Below are positions 1 to 9,183 of a DNA stretch of 64,000 nucleotides, in pieces; within the stretch, counting starts at the first letter, position 1; every line of letters begins with the position of its first letter. The notes beneath the pieces were generated by a model. It saw only the letters and a program-made list of their open reading frames with translations, was not told the DNA's origin and did no database searches. Both the position numbers and the translations under genes were made by a program. Source of the DNA: Dokdonella_A sp963758365. GTDB lineage: Bacteria > Pseudomonadota > Gammaproteobacteria > Xanthomonadales > Rhodanobacteraceae. The DNA is taken from assembly GCA_963758365.1 (NCBI GenBank), contig CAVWVB010000001.1, forward strand, positions 2,232,001 through 2,296,000, in the 5' to 3' direction.

Positions 1-1077
1 CGGATACGGCGCGATCAGCGATGCCGAAACCGTCTTGTTCGCAAAGGTCTTGACGTAGGCCTCGACGCTGTCGCTGATCCGGTAGTTGGCCTGCGCATAA
101 AGATTCGTGCGCTCCTGCGGAGTCAGGATCACGTTGAGTGGCTGGTAGTTGTAGCGGTCGCTGCCCTGAAAGCAGCGATAGTCGGTCAATGAGCTACCGT
201 CGGTGCCCGGCAGACGCGTCACGTTCGCGCATCCGAACATGTCGCGCAGGGAACCCGGGGGCAAGGATATCTGGCCGTTCGGCGTACGGCCCGAGCCCAG
301 CGAAAGTACCGAGCCGTAGTACAGATACAACGATTCCTTCGAGAAGTCGCGATGGCCTGCGCTGACCGCGTCGAACTTGTTGTAGCTGATGCCGGCGACG
401 ACGCTGCCCTTGTCCGTGGTCTGGCCGACCGTGAACTGATAGCCCTTGCGCTGGCCATCGTCACGATCCGAGATTCCGTAGTCGGCTGAAAATTCGGCGC
501 CCTGGTAGTCCTTGCGCATGATGAAGTTGACCACGCCCGCGATCGCATCGGAGCCGTACACGGACGACGCGCCGTCCTTGAGCACCTCGATGCGCTCGAC
601 CAGGGCAGCCGGGATCGTGTTGATGTCCGCACCGCCGACGAACGTATTGGTGATTACGCGCTGGCCATCGATCAGAATCAGGGTGCGTTTCGAATTGAGG
701 CCACGCAGGGAAACGGTTGAAGCGCCGACGCCACCGCCGTTGTTGACCTGCGGATTGGTCGCCGCTCCCGCGATCGACGGCAGTTCCTGGAGCAGATCGC
801 CGAGGGTCAGCTTGCCGCTCTGCTGAATCTGCGCACGATCGATCGTGACGATCGGATTGGCCGTTTCGATGTCGACGCGGCGGATGTTCGAGCCCGTCAC
901 CGTGATCGTTTCGAGCTTCTGGCTCTGGATGTCCTGGTCCTGTGCGACCGCGGGTATCGAAAGCAAACCGAGTGTCGCCAGCACGGCCACCGGTACGAAA
1001 CCATTCGAAGTGATCGGCGCCGCGGAACCCGCGCCAAGGGCGCGGCTTATCGACTGTCTGAGCAGAGTGCATCGCAT
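1..1077 (-). CDS. TonB-dependent outer-membrane receptor, N-terminal part (cut by window start)
   Basis: Reading from an ATG at 1077 the minus strand is open to the window edge (359 codons, no stop), so the C-terminal barrel lies outside. After a signal-peptide-like segment ending in VAQ (about residue 46) comes a TonB-box-like ETITVTGSNIRR and a plug domain with the family's phrases TLILIDGQRV, VERIEVLKDGASSVYGSDAI and GVVNFIMRKDY. This is the usual plug of xanthomonad-type receptors for large or scarce substrates, and the substrate cannot be told from this part. An AGGAG Shine-Dalgarno sequence sits 7 bases before the ATG. The gene is divergent from an AraC-family regulator, which may control it. 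Confidence 0.93.
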   Translation of the reverse strand, partial: MRCTLLRQSISRALGAGSAAPITSNGFVPVAVLATLGLLSIPAVAQDQDIQSQKLETITVTGSNIRRVDIETANPIVTIDRAQIQQSGKLTLGDLLQELPSIAGAATNPQVNNGGGVGASTVSLRGLNSKRTLILIDGQRVITNTFVGGADINTIPAALVERIEVLKDGASSVYGSDAIAGVVNFIMRKDYQGAEFSADYGISDRDDGQRKGYQFTVGQTTDKGSVVAGISYNKFDAVSAGHRDFSKESLYLYYGSVLSLGSGRTPNGQISLPPGSLRDMFGCANVTRLPGTDGSSLTDYRCFQGSDRYNYQPLNVILTPQERTNLYAQANYRISDSVEAYVKTFANKTVSASLIAPYP

Positions 1078-1460
1078 CGTGTTCTCCTGATTTTCGTGGG
1101 GTAGCAGCATCGCCGGCAGGTAATGGACCGGTCGCTTCGAACATTAGGAAAACGTGAAAAAACACTCGTGGCATAAACGTTCAGCGCATGTGGCTGAAAT
1201 TGCTCATCGGCATCGAGCCGGCGGTTCGATTGCGTGACCTGCATTGCCCCGCCGGTTGTCGATCGCGGTCACCAATTCAAGTCGATCACCGTGCGCGTGG
1301 CCGTGCATTCGCGCCATGGCGACGCTGCGTCGCGATGAACCGAATCCGAACTCGAGTCAGATGCACGAATTTCCTCATACGATGGAAATCAGGAAGCCGC
1401 GAGGCATCAGCGACTTCGATCGAATCATCGAGCCGACCCAAGAATGCAGTGGTTCAGTCA
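1078..1460. other. Intergenic region between divergent TonB receptor and AraC regulator
   Basis: These 383 bases hold no convincing gene: open frames that run through it upstream of the AraC start have arginine-rich, unnatural composition. The region around 1140-1185 is the most AT-rich part, with an A6 run and short AACGT/ACGTT inverted arms, and is the likely place for the receptor promoter and regulator binding. I cannot define -35/-10 boxes with confidence. Confidence 0.5.
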
Positions 1461-2354
1461 ATGCAAATCGAGTTCGAACAGGTGTCTTTCGCAGCGAAGC
1501 CGCTCCGCAACGAGGCATGCAGCGAACGCGAACTGGCGGACGGCACGCTGCGCATTACGCTGGGGCACGGGCGCGTATCGACATTGCATCGTCATGCGGT
1601 CACCGTCATCGTGCCGCTGCGCGGCCGTATGCAGGTGTCGGAGGACGCGACCGCTAGGACCCTATCGATCGGAGAGCTGCTGATTGCCGAGAGCGGCACG
1701 TGCCTGCAGGTACTCGCGCGCGCGCCGACTCTGTGGTTCGCCTTGTCCTGCAGCGCTGCGACGTGGCGCCGATTGAATGGCGCCGGTCTGCGCACCCGCG
1801 CCGCGGACGCAACGCCCGTACCCGGCCTGTTCAGTGCGGATCGCGAGCTGCGCCGATCCGCATTGCGCCTCGTGCGCGCCGCTACCGGAACTGGTGCGTC
1901 GGTGCAGCGCGCAGCGGCCGCGGGATTCGCAAATGCGATCGGCGTGACGCAGAAGCAGTTCGAGCCCCTGATCGCGCGATGCCCGGGACGTACCCTGGTG
2001 CAGCGACGCAGTGTGTTCATGCGCCTGCAGCGCGTGCGCAACATCATGGATGCACACTGCCATCTGGAACTCGATGTGGCTTCGCTCGCACGCATGGCGA
2101 GCTATTCGCCCTGTCATTTCATCCGCGCATTCAGCATGGTCTTCGAACAGACCCCGCACGCACTGCTCGTCGAGCACCGCCTGCGTCGTGCGCATGACCT
2201 GATCGCCCGGGGCGAACTCGCAATCACCGAGGTTGCCCACGCGATCGGCTTCGAGGATCGCTGCTCGTTCGCGCGCTCCTTCAAGCGCCGCTTCGGCATC
2301 ACCGCCACGCAGCTGCGCGAGCGCAGCCACGCGTCCGAACGCATGGCTGCGTGA
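1461..2354 (+). CDS. AraC-family transcriptional regulator
   Basis: A 297-residue protein with an N-terminal cupin-like sensing region (HRHAVTVIVPLRGRMQV, around residues 35-55) and a C-terminal double helix-turn-helix of about 100 residues: DVASLARMASYSPCHFIRAFSMVF and, in the second motif, ITEVAHAIGFEDRCSFARSF. This is the standard AraC/XylS layout. The frame is open further upstream, but that extension is arginine-rich and unlike protein, so I chose the ATG at 1461 (MQIEFEQV). The gene diverges from a TonB-dependent receptor gene, so control of that receptor is a reasonable inference. The ligand is unknown. Confidence 0.85.
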   Translation: MQIEFEQVSFAAKPLRNEACSERELADGTLRITLGHGRVSTLHRHAVTVIVPLRGRMQVSEDATARTLSIGELLIAESGTCLQVLARAPTLWFALSCSAATWRRLNGAGLRTRAADATPVPGLFSADRELRRSALRLVRAATGTGASVQRAAAAGFANAIGVTQKQFEPLIARCPGRTLVQRRSVFMRLQRVRNIMDAHCHLELDVASLARMASYSPCHFIRAFSMVFEQTPHALLVEHRLRRAHDLIARGELAITEVAHAIGFEDRCSFARSFKRRFGITATQLRERSHASERMAA

Positions 2355-2640
2355 ATACGGCGGCGCGTGGACCCGCGCGACCACAGAGCGGAATACCGAG
2401 ACGCTGCGCGAGTGCAGCGCGTATCTGTTGACGCGCCAGCACGTTTTCCTGCGCGCCCGTCCCCGGGGATCCGTCGGGTGCCCAGGCGCCACCTCCAGGC
2501 GCGCGAGCCGGCTGCTCGCCTTCCGCCCATGGGGCGACGAGCCGTTGTCTGGATACGATGAACCGACTGCGCGGCGCGCCCGACGGACGCGCCCGCGGCC
2601 GGTCGCGAGCTACCATGGCCCAAACCGCAAGGACATTCGC

Positions 2641-3714
2641 GTGTCGATCGAACTGACCCGCCAGCGCCAGTTCTGGCTGCTGCAAACCGGCATCTGGCTC
2701 GGCTACGCCATCGAGACCTTTTTTTCGGCGGTTGGCCAGGGACGTCCGGTCGGCTACTACAAGCTCGCGCTGTTCGACGCATTCTGCGGCTTTGTGCTGA
2801 CCCTGATCATCCGCGCGGTGATCAAGGCGACGTGGGACCAGTCGCTTTGGCAGCGCGCGGTGTGGGGATCGATGGTGCTCGCGGTGTGTTCGCTGGCCGG
2901 CGGACTGGCATGGGGCGCCGCGATCCATCAGGTCTGCACCGACTGCAAGCCGCCGCCGAGCTGGCTCGGCTATCTCGCGTATTTCTTCGGCTGGCTGCAT
3001 CTTCTCCTGGCCTGGACGGGCGGATACGTCGGCATCAAGCTCGCCCGCCAGCTGCAGCAGGAAAAGGAAACAGCCCTGCACGCGACCGCGATGGCCCACC
3101 AGGCGCAGTTGCGCATGCTGCGCTACCAGATCAATCCGCACTTCCTGTTCAATACCCTGAATGCGATTTCGACCCTGGTCCTTGACGGGCGCCGCGAACA
3201 GGCCAACGGCATGGTCGGCGCGCTGTCCGGATTTCTGCGCTATTCGCTCGACAACGATCCGGAACAGAAGGTCACGCTCGATCAGGAGATCGGTGCGATC
3301 AAGCGCTACCTGTCGATCGAGCAATTGCGGTTCGGCGCGCGCCTGCGGGTCGGCATCATGATCACGCCGCCTGCGGGCGATGGGCTGGTACCGAGCCTGA
3401 TCCTGCAACCACTGATCGAGAATTCGGTCAAGTTCGCGGTTTCGCGGCGCGAGGAAGGCGGCCGCATCGAGATCGTGGCGAAAGTGGATGGATCGATGCT
3501 CGACATCATTCTGCGCGACGACGGACCCGGCAGCCCGGACTACACGCCGCAGTCGGGTGACGGGCACGGCGTCGGACTTGTGAACACGCGGGAACGTCTC
3601 AGTGTGCTGTACGGAAAACACCAGTTGTTCACGATCGCGCGATTGGAGCCACACGGCACGTCCGCCCATCTGCGCTTTCCGTTCGAACGATCACCGGCAA
3701 CCGGAACGCGTTGA
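2641..3714 (+). CDS. LytS/YehU-type sensor histidine kinase
   Basis: A 357-residue inner-membrane kinase. Residues 10-135 carry about four hydrophobic segments (a short membrane sensor), followed by a His_kinase domain with the phosphoacceptor motif RYQINPHFLFNTLN (His167) and a HATPase domain with LILQPLIENSVKFAV and DDGPG. The GTG start at 2641 follows an AAGGA ribosome site by 7 bases; longer in-frame extensions upstream look non-coding. The stop codon overlaps the start of the response regulator by one base (TGATG), so the pair is translationally coupled. The signal sensed cannot be told from the sequence. Confidence 0.93.
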   Translation: MSIELTRQRQFWLLQTGIWLGYAIETFFSAVGQGRPVGYYKLALFDAFCGFVLTLIIRAVIKATWDQSLWQRAVWGSMVLAVCSLAGGLAWGAAIHQVCTDCKPPPSWLGYLAYFFGWLHLLLAWTGGYVGIKLARQLQQEKETALHATAMAHQAQLRMLRYQINPHFLFNTLNAISTLVLDGRREQANGMVGALSGFLRYSLDNDPEQKVTLDQEIGAIKRYLSIEQLRFGARLRVGIMITPPAGDGLVPSLILQPLIENSVKFAVSRREEGGRIEIVAKVDGSMLDIILRDDGPGSPDYTPQSGDGHGVGLVNTRERLSVLYGKHQLFTIARLEPHGTSAHLRFPFERSPATGTR

Positions 3715-4517
3715 TGCGTATCCGCACGCTTCTCGTCGACGACGAGCCGCTCGCACGGCGTGGCCTCGCATTGCGCCTCGCACGCCATGCCGACATCGAG
3801 ATCATCGGCGAGGCCGGCAATGGCCGCGAGGCGTTCTTCGCAATTTCCGAGCATGTTCCGGACCTGATGTTTCTCGACGTGCAGATGCCCGGCGTCGACG
3901 GCTTCGAACTCCTGCGCGCAATTCCCGCCTCGCAGATGCCGATCACGATTTTCGCGACTGCATATGACGAATATGCGATCAAGGCATTCGAGGCAAGCGC
4001 GATCGACTACCTGCTAAAGCCGATCGACGACGAGCGTCTGGACAGCGCGGTCGAACGCGTGCGACGCGCGCTCGCCGTGCGCGAAGCCGATGACCATCGC
4101 GCCCGTCTGCTGCGGCTGCTCGGCAACGTGTCGGGGCGACCGGAACTGACCCTCGAGGAGGCCCTGGCGGATGCCGACGGCAGCGCTCGCTCGCTCGATG
4201 ACCGCCTCTCGATCAAGGACTCCGGTCGCATCGTGCGCGTGCCGCTGAACGACATCCTCTGGATCGATGCCGCCGGCGACTACATGTGCGTGCACACGCC
4301 TGGCGACACCCACGTGCTGCGCGCGACCATGCGTGAACTGGAGAGCCGTCTCGATCCGCGGCGGTTCCAGCGTATCCACCGTTCGACGATCGTCAACGTC
4401 GCGCGGGTCAGGGAACTACGCTCCCACCTCAATGGGGAATATTTCCTGGTCCTCGATTCGGGGCAGGAGCTGAAGCTGTCGCGCAGCTACAAGGACAAGG
4501 TGCGGCTGCTGCATTGA
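3714..4517 (+). CDS. LytTR-family response regulator
   Basis: A 267-residue regulator that should receive phosphate from the kinase just upstream. Residues 1-120 form a receiver domain with the acidic pocket LLVDDEPLARRG and the phosphoacceptor Asp55 in MFLDVQMPGVDG; the conserved Lys lies in DYLLKPIDDERL. Residues 165-267 are a LytTR DNA-binding domain, recognisable by VPLNDILWIDAAGDYMCVHT, FQRIHRSTIVN and KLSRSYKDKVRLLH. Targets of LytTR proteins are often transport or export genes. The RND pump genes start about 285 bases downstream on the same strand, so control of them is a plausible guess but not shown. Confidence 0.94.
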   Translation: MRIRTLLVDDEPLARRGLALRLARHADIEIIGEAGNGREAFFAISEHVPDLMFLDVQMPGVDGFELLRAIPASQMPITIFATAYDEYAIKAFEASAIDYLLKPIDDERLDSAVERVRRALAVREADDHRARLLRLLGNVSGRPELTLEEALADADGSARSLDDRLSIKDSGRIVRVPLNDILWIDAAGDYMCVHTPGDTHVLRATMRELESRLDPRRFQRIHRSTIVNVARVRELRSHLNGEYFLVLDSGQELKLSRSYKDKVRLLH

Positions 4518-4802
4518 GGTGGGGATCCGCGAGTCGACCGCGCCTTTCTCCGGCCGCTCCGATAGCCCGACAGCGATTCCCGCAATACCAACCCCCGCGC
4601 AAACGTTTCGGCGTCGCCTTGCAACATCCTGGCGCAGGCGATGCAACCCTCATGACTCTTGGCGCATCCCAGTTTCCGATCGGCGATGCAAGCTGATGCC
4701 GTTCCGGGTGCGGTTCTTGGAACCGTCCTCACGCATGGAGGAGCCGCGACCGGTGCGGCTCAGCAGGGTGCCCGGTTTGCATACAAATCGCAGAGTGTCG
4801 TC

Positions 4803-7800
4803 ATGCGCCTGATCGCCGCTTCCATCCGCAATCCGATCGCAGTCGGCGTCGTCGTCCTGCTGATCTGCCTGTTCGGCGGCCTGAGCCTGGCCAGACTGCC
4901 GCTGCAACTGTTTCCGGACATCGACCGGCCGAACATCACTATCTTCACGGGCTGGCGCGCGGCTTCGCCCGAGGAGACCGAGGCGGAACTGCTCGAACCG
5001 CAGGAGCAGGTGCTGCACGGGCTTCCCGGCGTCGAGGAGATCGAGGGCAACGCGAACACCGGCGGCAGCTTCATCAACCTCACGTTCGCGATCGGAACCG
5101 ACATGCGTACAGCGCTGGTCGACGTGATCGGCCGCATGAACCGCGTGCGCTCGCAGCCGCAGGACGCGGACCGTCCGGTCATCCAGATCGGTGGCGGCAA
5201 CAACGATTCGAACGACTCGCTGTCGTGGTTCTTCGTGCAGTTGCTGCCCGGCACCAGAGGACCGATCGAGGACTACCGGCGCTACATCGAGGACGTGATC
5301 CGGCCACGCATCGAGGCGGTGCCCGGCGTCGCCGCGGTCAACGTCAATGCGGGGCCGCCAGACGACGTACGGATCACCGTCGACCTTGCCAAGGCCGCCG
5401 CACTTGGCGTTGCCATCCCGGACATCGCCCAGCGCGCGGTCCGCGCAACCGATGTTTCGGCCGGCCAGATAGGCCTTGGTCGCCAGCAATACACGCTGCG
5501 GTTCACCGGGCGTTATCAGCCCGAGGATCTCGGGGAACTCGTACTCGCATGGCGCGACGGACGACCGGTCAAGCTCGGCGATGTCGCGACCATCGAGAAG
5601 AGGCCGCCCGAACAGCAGTTCTTCGTCTACCAGAACGGCAACCCCGCGATTGGCCTGCAGGTGCTGCGCGCGCCCGGCGCGAACGTTCTCGGCACCCTCG
5701 AGCAGGTGAAGAAGGTCGTCGACGAGCTGCGCACCGGTCCACTCAAGGCACGCGGTCTCGGCATCGAGCAGAGTTTCGATTCCGCGCTGTTCATCCATCG
5801 CGCGGTGAATCTGCTGACCGAGAATCTGATCGTCGGCGCCCTTCTCGCACTGTTCTGCGTGTGGTGGTTCATGCGCGACTGGCGCGCGACCCTGCTGATC
5901 GCGAGCGCCATTCCGGTTTGCCTGCTGGCGACGTTCGGCGCACTCGATCTGGGCGGCCGCAGTCTCAACGTGATATCGCTGGCCGGCCTCGCGTTCGCGG
6001 TCGGCATGGTCGTCGAGGGCGCGATCGTCGTGTCCGGCAATATCATCCGCCTCAAGGAAGCCGGAATGACACCGGTGGAAGCCGCTCGCGAGGGTACCCA
6101 GCAGGTGGTACCTGCGCTGGTCGCCTCGACGATCACGACGATCGCGGTGTTCCTGCCGGTCCTGTTCCTGCGCGACGTCGAGGGTCAGATCTTTTCCGAT
6201 CTCGCACTCACGATCTCGATCGCGGTCGCGCTCTCGATCGTCGTCGCGATCACCGTGCTGCCGGCCGCAGCCGGCGGCTGGCTCAAGGCAAAGAAGCTCA
6301 AGTCCGGCTACGGGGACGGCTGGCCCGCACTGACCGAGCGCATCCTGCGCTGGACCGATACGCGGCCCAAGCAACTGGGCTGGGTGTTCGCGCTGCTCGT
6401 CGTCCCGCTCGCCGCCAGCTGGTACTTCCTGCCCAAGCTCGACTATCTGCCGCCGGTCAAGCGTGCCGCGATCGATGCCTTTTTCAGTTTCCCCCCGGGC
6501 ATGAGTCCCGAAGTGGTCAATCGCGAGATCGGCAGCAAACTGATCGAACGTCTGCAACCGTACATGAAAGGCGAAAAGCAACCGCAGTTGAAGAACTACT
6601 ACATCTGGTTGTGGCCGGGCGGCGGCACGATCGGCGCGCGCGTCGTCGATGAAAAGCGCATCGGCGAACTCGAGCGCATCATGCGCGACGAGATTACCAA
6701 GGGCTTCCCGGACACGCGCGCATTCGCGGCGGAGGGCGAACTGTTCGGCGGCGTCGGCGGCTCCGCCCGATCGATTGCGATTCATCTGCAGAGCGACGAT
6801 ACCGAGACCCTGAATCGGGTTGCCGACGAGGGGCGCAAGCTGCTCGAGGAGAAATTCCCCGGCGCCAACGTGCAGGCGAATCCGAATACCGACCAGGTCG
6901 CGCTCGAACTGCACGCGATTCCCGACGACCGTCGCATCGCCGAGGCGGGCTGGGACCGCGCCTCGCTCGGCACGATCGTGCGCGCGCTCGGCGACGGCGC
7001 CTGGCTCGGGGAATACTTCGACGGACAGAACCGCCTGCCGATCATCCTGCGTGCGGATCGACGCGAAACCGCCGAGTCGCTCGCGGAAGCCCCACTGGTC
7101 AGCCCGAGCGGCCAGGTCGTCCCGCTCGGCGACGTGATCCGCATCGAGACCGCGGTGGGGCCCGGACAGATTCGTCGTCTCGACCATCGGCGCACCGTGA
7201 CCCTGACCGTCGATCCGCCGCCGACGCTGTCGCTGGAAGATTCGCTGGCGACGATCCAGAGCCAGATCGTGCCGGTACTGAAGGCCGGACTGCCCGCGGA
7301 CGCCAATATCCGGCTCGCCGGCAGCGCCGACCGCCTGCAGGCCACGGTGTCGACGATGGCGCGCAACTTCCTGCTCGCGCTGCTCGTGCTGTTCCTGCTC
7401 ATGGCGGCGATGTTCCGCTCCCTGCGCGATTCGCTGGTCGTCGTGCTGACCGTTCCGGTCGCGCTGGTCGGTGGCGTGCTCGGTCTGCGCGTGCTCGGCC
7501 TGGTCGCATTCCAGCCGCTCGACCTGCTGACGATGATCGGTTTCATCATGATGGTCGGCATCATCGTCAACCATGCGATCCTTCTGGTCGACCGCACGCG
7601 CAATGCGCAGAACCACGGCCTCGATCTCGAGGAGTCGATACGCCAGGCCCTGAACCAGCGACTGCGCGCGATTCTCGCGAGCACGCTGACCGGTGCGCTC
7701 GGCGCGCTGCCGATGGCCGTGAATCCCGGACCGGGCAGCGTCATCTATCGCGGCCTGGCGGCGGTCAATGTCGGCGGTGTGATCGTCGCGATGGTGTTCT

Positions 7801-7901
7801 CGCTGCTGCTGCTGCCGAGCCTGCTGCGCCTGATGACACCCGCACGTGCGATGCGCGCGATGGAATCGAGCAGCGACGCGGCTTTGCCGCGTGCCGCCTG
7901 A
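4803..7901 (+). CDS. RND-superfamily efflux permease (AcrB-like)
   Basis: A 1032-residue inner-membrane transporter with the typical RND layout: TM1 at residues 10-30, a first periplasmic loop with QLFPDIDRPNITIFTGW, TM2-6, a second loop, and TM8-12 ending near residue 1015. The length matches the AcrB family. The TM4 motif, normally carrying two Asp (407/408 in AcrB), reads VVEGAIVV here with Glu405-Gly406. The TM10 Lys position is Asn923 (VNHAIL). Proton coupling may therefore differ from AcrB. I chose the ATG at 4803 (MRLIAASIRN); the in-frame extension upstream is not protein-like. It is followed 14 bases later by its adaptor; no TolC-type gene is near. The substrate is unknown. Confidence 0.93.
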   Translation: MRLIAASIRNPIAVGVVVLLICLFGGLSLARLPLQLFPDIDRPNITIFTGWRAASPEETEAELLEPQEQVLHGLPGVEEIEGNANTGGSFINLTFAIGTDMRTALVDVIGRMNRVRSQPQDADRPVIQIGGGNNDSNDSLSWFFVQLLPGTRGPIEDYRRYIEDVIRPRIEAVPGVAAVNVNAGPPDDVRITVDLAKAAALGVAIPDIAQRAVRATDVSAGQIGLGRQQYTLRFTGRYQPEDLGELVLAWRDGRPVKLGDVATIEKRPPEQQFFVYQNGNPAIGLQVLRAPGANVLGTLEQVKKVVDELRTGPLKARGLGIEQSFDSALFIHRAVNLLTENLIVGALLALFCVWWFMRDWRATLLIASAIPVCLLATFGALDLGGRSLNVISLAGLAFAVGMVVEGAIVVSGNIIRLKEAGMTPVEAAREGTQQVVPALVASTITTIAVFLPVLFLRDVEGQIFSDLALTISIAVALSIVVAITVLPAAAGGWLKAKKLKSGYGDGWPALTERILRWTDTRPKQLGWVFALLVVPLAASWYFLPKLDYLPPVKRAAIDAFFSFPPGMSPEVVNREIGSKLIERLQPYMKGEKQPQLKNYYIWLWPGGGTIGARVVDEKRIGELERIMRDEITKGFPDTRAFAAEGELFGGVGGSARSIAIHLQSDDTETLNRVADEGRKLLEEKFPGANVQANPNTDQVALELHAIPDDRRIAEAGWDRASLGTIVRALGDGAWLGEYFDGQNRLPIILRADRRETAESLAEAPLVSPSGQVVPLGDVIRIETAVGPGQIRRLDHRRTVTLTVDPPPTLSLEDSLATIQSQIVPVLKAGLPADANIRLAGSADRLQATVSTMARNFLLALLVLFLLMAAMFRSLRDSLVVVLTVPVALVGGVLGLRVLGLVAFQPLDLLTMIGFIMMVGIIVNHAILLVDRTRNAQNHGLDLEESIRQALNQRLRAILASTLTGALGALPMAVNPGPGSVIYRGLAAVNVGGVIVAMVFSLLLLPSLLRLMTPARAMRAMESSSDAALPRAA

Positions 7902-7915
7902 ACCCAGGAGCGAAA

Positions 7916-9088
7916 ATGATCGCGAATTCCTATTGCAGGACGTCGGCCACGCCGGAGGAACCGGTTCCGGAGCGCTTGCGGTTGCGGGTCCGCCGGGTCT
8001 CCCGTACTTTCGCCGGCATCGGTCTGATGGCCGTGCTGACGGGTGCAGCGAGCGCCCAGACGCCGAGTGCACCCGCACCGATCGTCGAGGTGGCCAAGGC
8101 CGACTTCGCACGCATCGCACCGCAGCGCTGGGTGCCCGGCAGCGTCTTGAGCCGCGACGATGCGCGCCTCGCAACGAGCGCGGCCGGCCGGGTCGAGTAT
8201 GTCGCCGACGTGGGCACGCGCCTGAAAACCGGCGATCGCGTGGCCAAACTCGAGGACCAGGCGATCCGCCTGCACCTCGAGGATGCGCGCAGCGAGGTGG
8301 CCCGCATCAAGGCGCAGCGCGAACTCGCGGTGCGTCAGGCCGAGCGGCTCGAGCGGCTGGCGAGCAGCCACAGCATCGCCGCGAACCAGGTCGACGAGGC
8401 GCACGCCGAGGTCGCGCAGTTCACCGCGCAATGGCGCCAGGCCGAAGTCCGCGTGCGCGCCGCACAGTATGACCTCGACCAGACCGAAGTGCGTGCGCCG
8501 TTTCCGGGCGTGATCAGCGAGCGTCTCGCCCAGCGCGGCGAGTTCGTGGCGACCGGTGCCGCGATCGCGCATCTGGTCGACATCTCGCACCTGGAGGCGC
8601 GCGTGCTCGCGCCGCTGGCGCTCGCCACGCTGCTGCAACCCGGTTCGGAACTGAAGGTCCGGTTCGGCGAAGCGATCTCGAAGGCTCGCGTACGTGCCAT
8701 CGTTCCCGTCGGAGACGAGCGCTCGCGACAGTTCGAGTTGCGCGTGTCCCTGCCCGACACGACGATGCTGGTCGGCAGTGCGATCGAGGTGGCGCTGCCC
8801 GAGCGCGTGGCGGAACGGACCCTGGCGGTGCCGCGCGACGCGATCGTCGTGCGCGGCGATGGCAGCCACGTGGTACGTGTTGCCGGCGACGGCAGCAGCG
8901 AACGCCTCGCGGTGCGCGTCGGCGCCAGCGACGGCGAACTCGTCGCCATCGACGGGCCGCTCGCTGCAGGCGACCTCGTCGTCGTGCGTGGCGCGGAACG
9001 CCTGGCCGCGGGACAGAAGGTGCGGATCGCGGCGCGCACGGCAGTCGCCGGAAGCGTCATTCCGGCCGTGACGAAACCGCCCGGCTGA
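7916..9088 (+). CDS. RND efflux periplasmic adaptor (HlyD/AcrA-like)
   Basis: A 390-residue membrane-fusion protein. An N-terminal hydrophobic segment (about residues 32-48, ending in ASAQ) suggests export or anchoring. A lipoyl/barrel-sandwich half AAGRVEYVADVGTRLKTGDRVAKLED is followed by a coiled-coil hairpin (about 120-180) and the second half QTEVRAPFPGVISERLAQRGEFV, then a beta-barrel and a C-terminal domain. It begins 14 bases after the permease stop with an AGGAG ribosome site, so the two are one operon. The permease-then-adaptor order is the reverse of the acrAB order. An outer-membrane channel must come from elsewhere. Confidence 0.93.
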   Translation: MIANSYCRTSATPEEPVPERLRLRVRRVSRTFAGIGLMAVLTGAASAQTPSAPAPIVEVAKADFARIAPQRWVPGSVLSRDDARLATSAAGRVEYVADVGTRLKTGDRVAKLEDQAIRLHLEDARSEVARIKAQRELAVRQAERLERLASSHSIAANQVDEAHAEVAQFTAQWRQAEVRVRAAQYDLDQTEVRAPFPGVISERLAQRGEFVATGAAIAHLVDISHLEARVLAPLALATLLQPGSELKVRFGEAISKARVRAIVPVGDERSRQFELRVSLPDTTMLVGSAIEVALPERVAERTLAVPRDAIVVRGDGSHVVRVAGDGSSERLAVRVGASDGELVAIDGPLAAGDLVVVRGAERLAAGQKVRIAARTAVAGSVIPAVTKPPG

Positions 9089-9183
9089 TCGAATCGGCCG
9101 CCGGGGAAATCAGCGGGGACGTGTGCCGGTCGATTCCGGCGCAAGACGGACACCGTCTCCTTCGCGGTCGCCCGGTCGCCACG

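Noticed and set aside
4650..8174. A 1174-codon open frame on the minus strand
   Set aside because: It is antisense to the RND permease gene, with an Arg/Gln/Asp-rich composition typical of mirror frames in GC-rich genes and no domain pattern.
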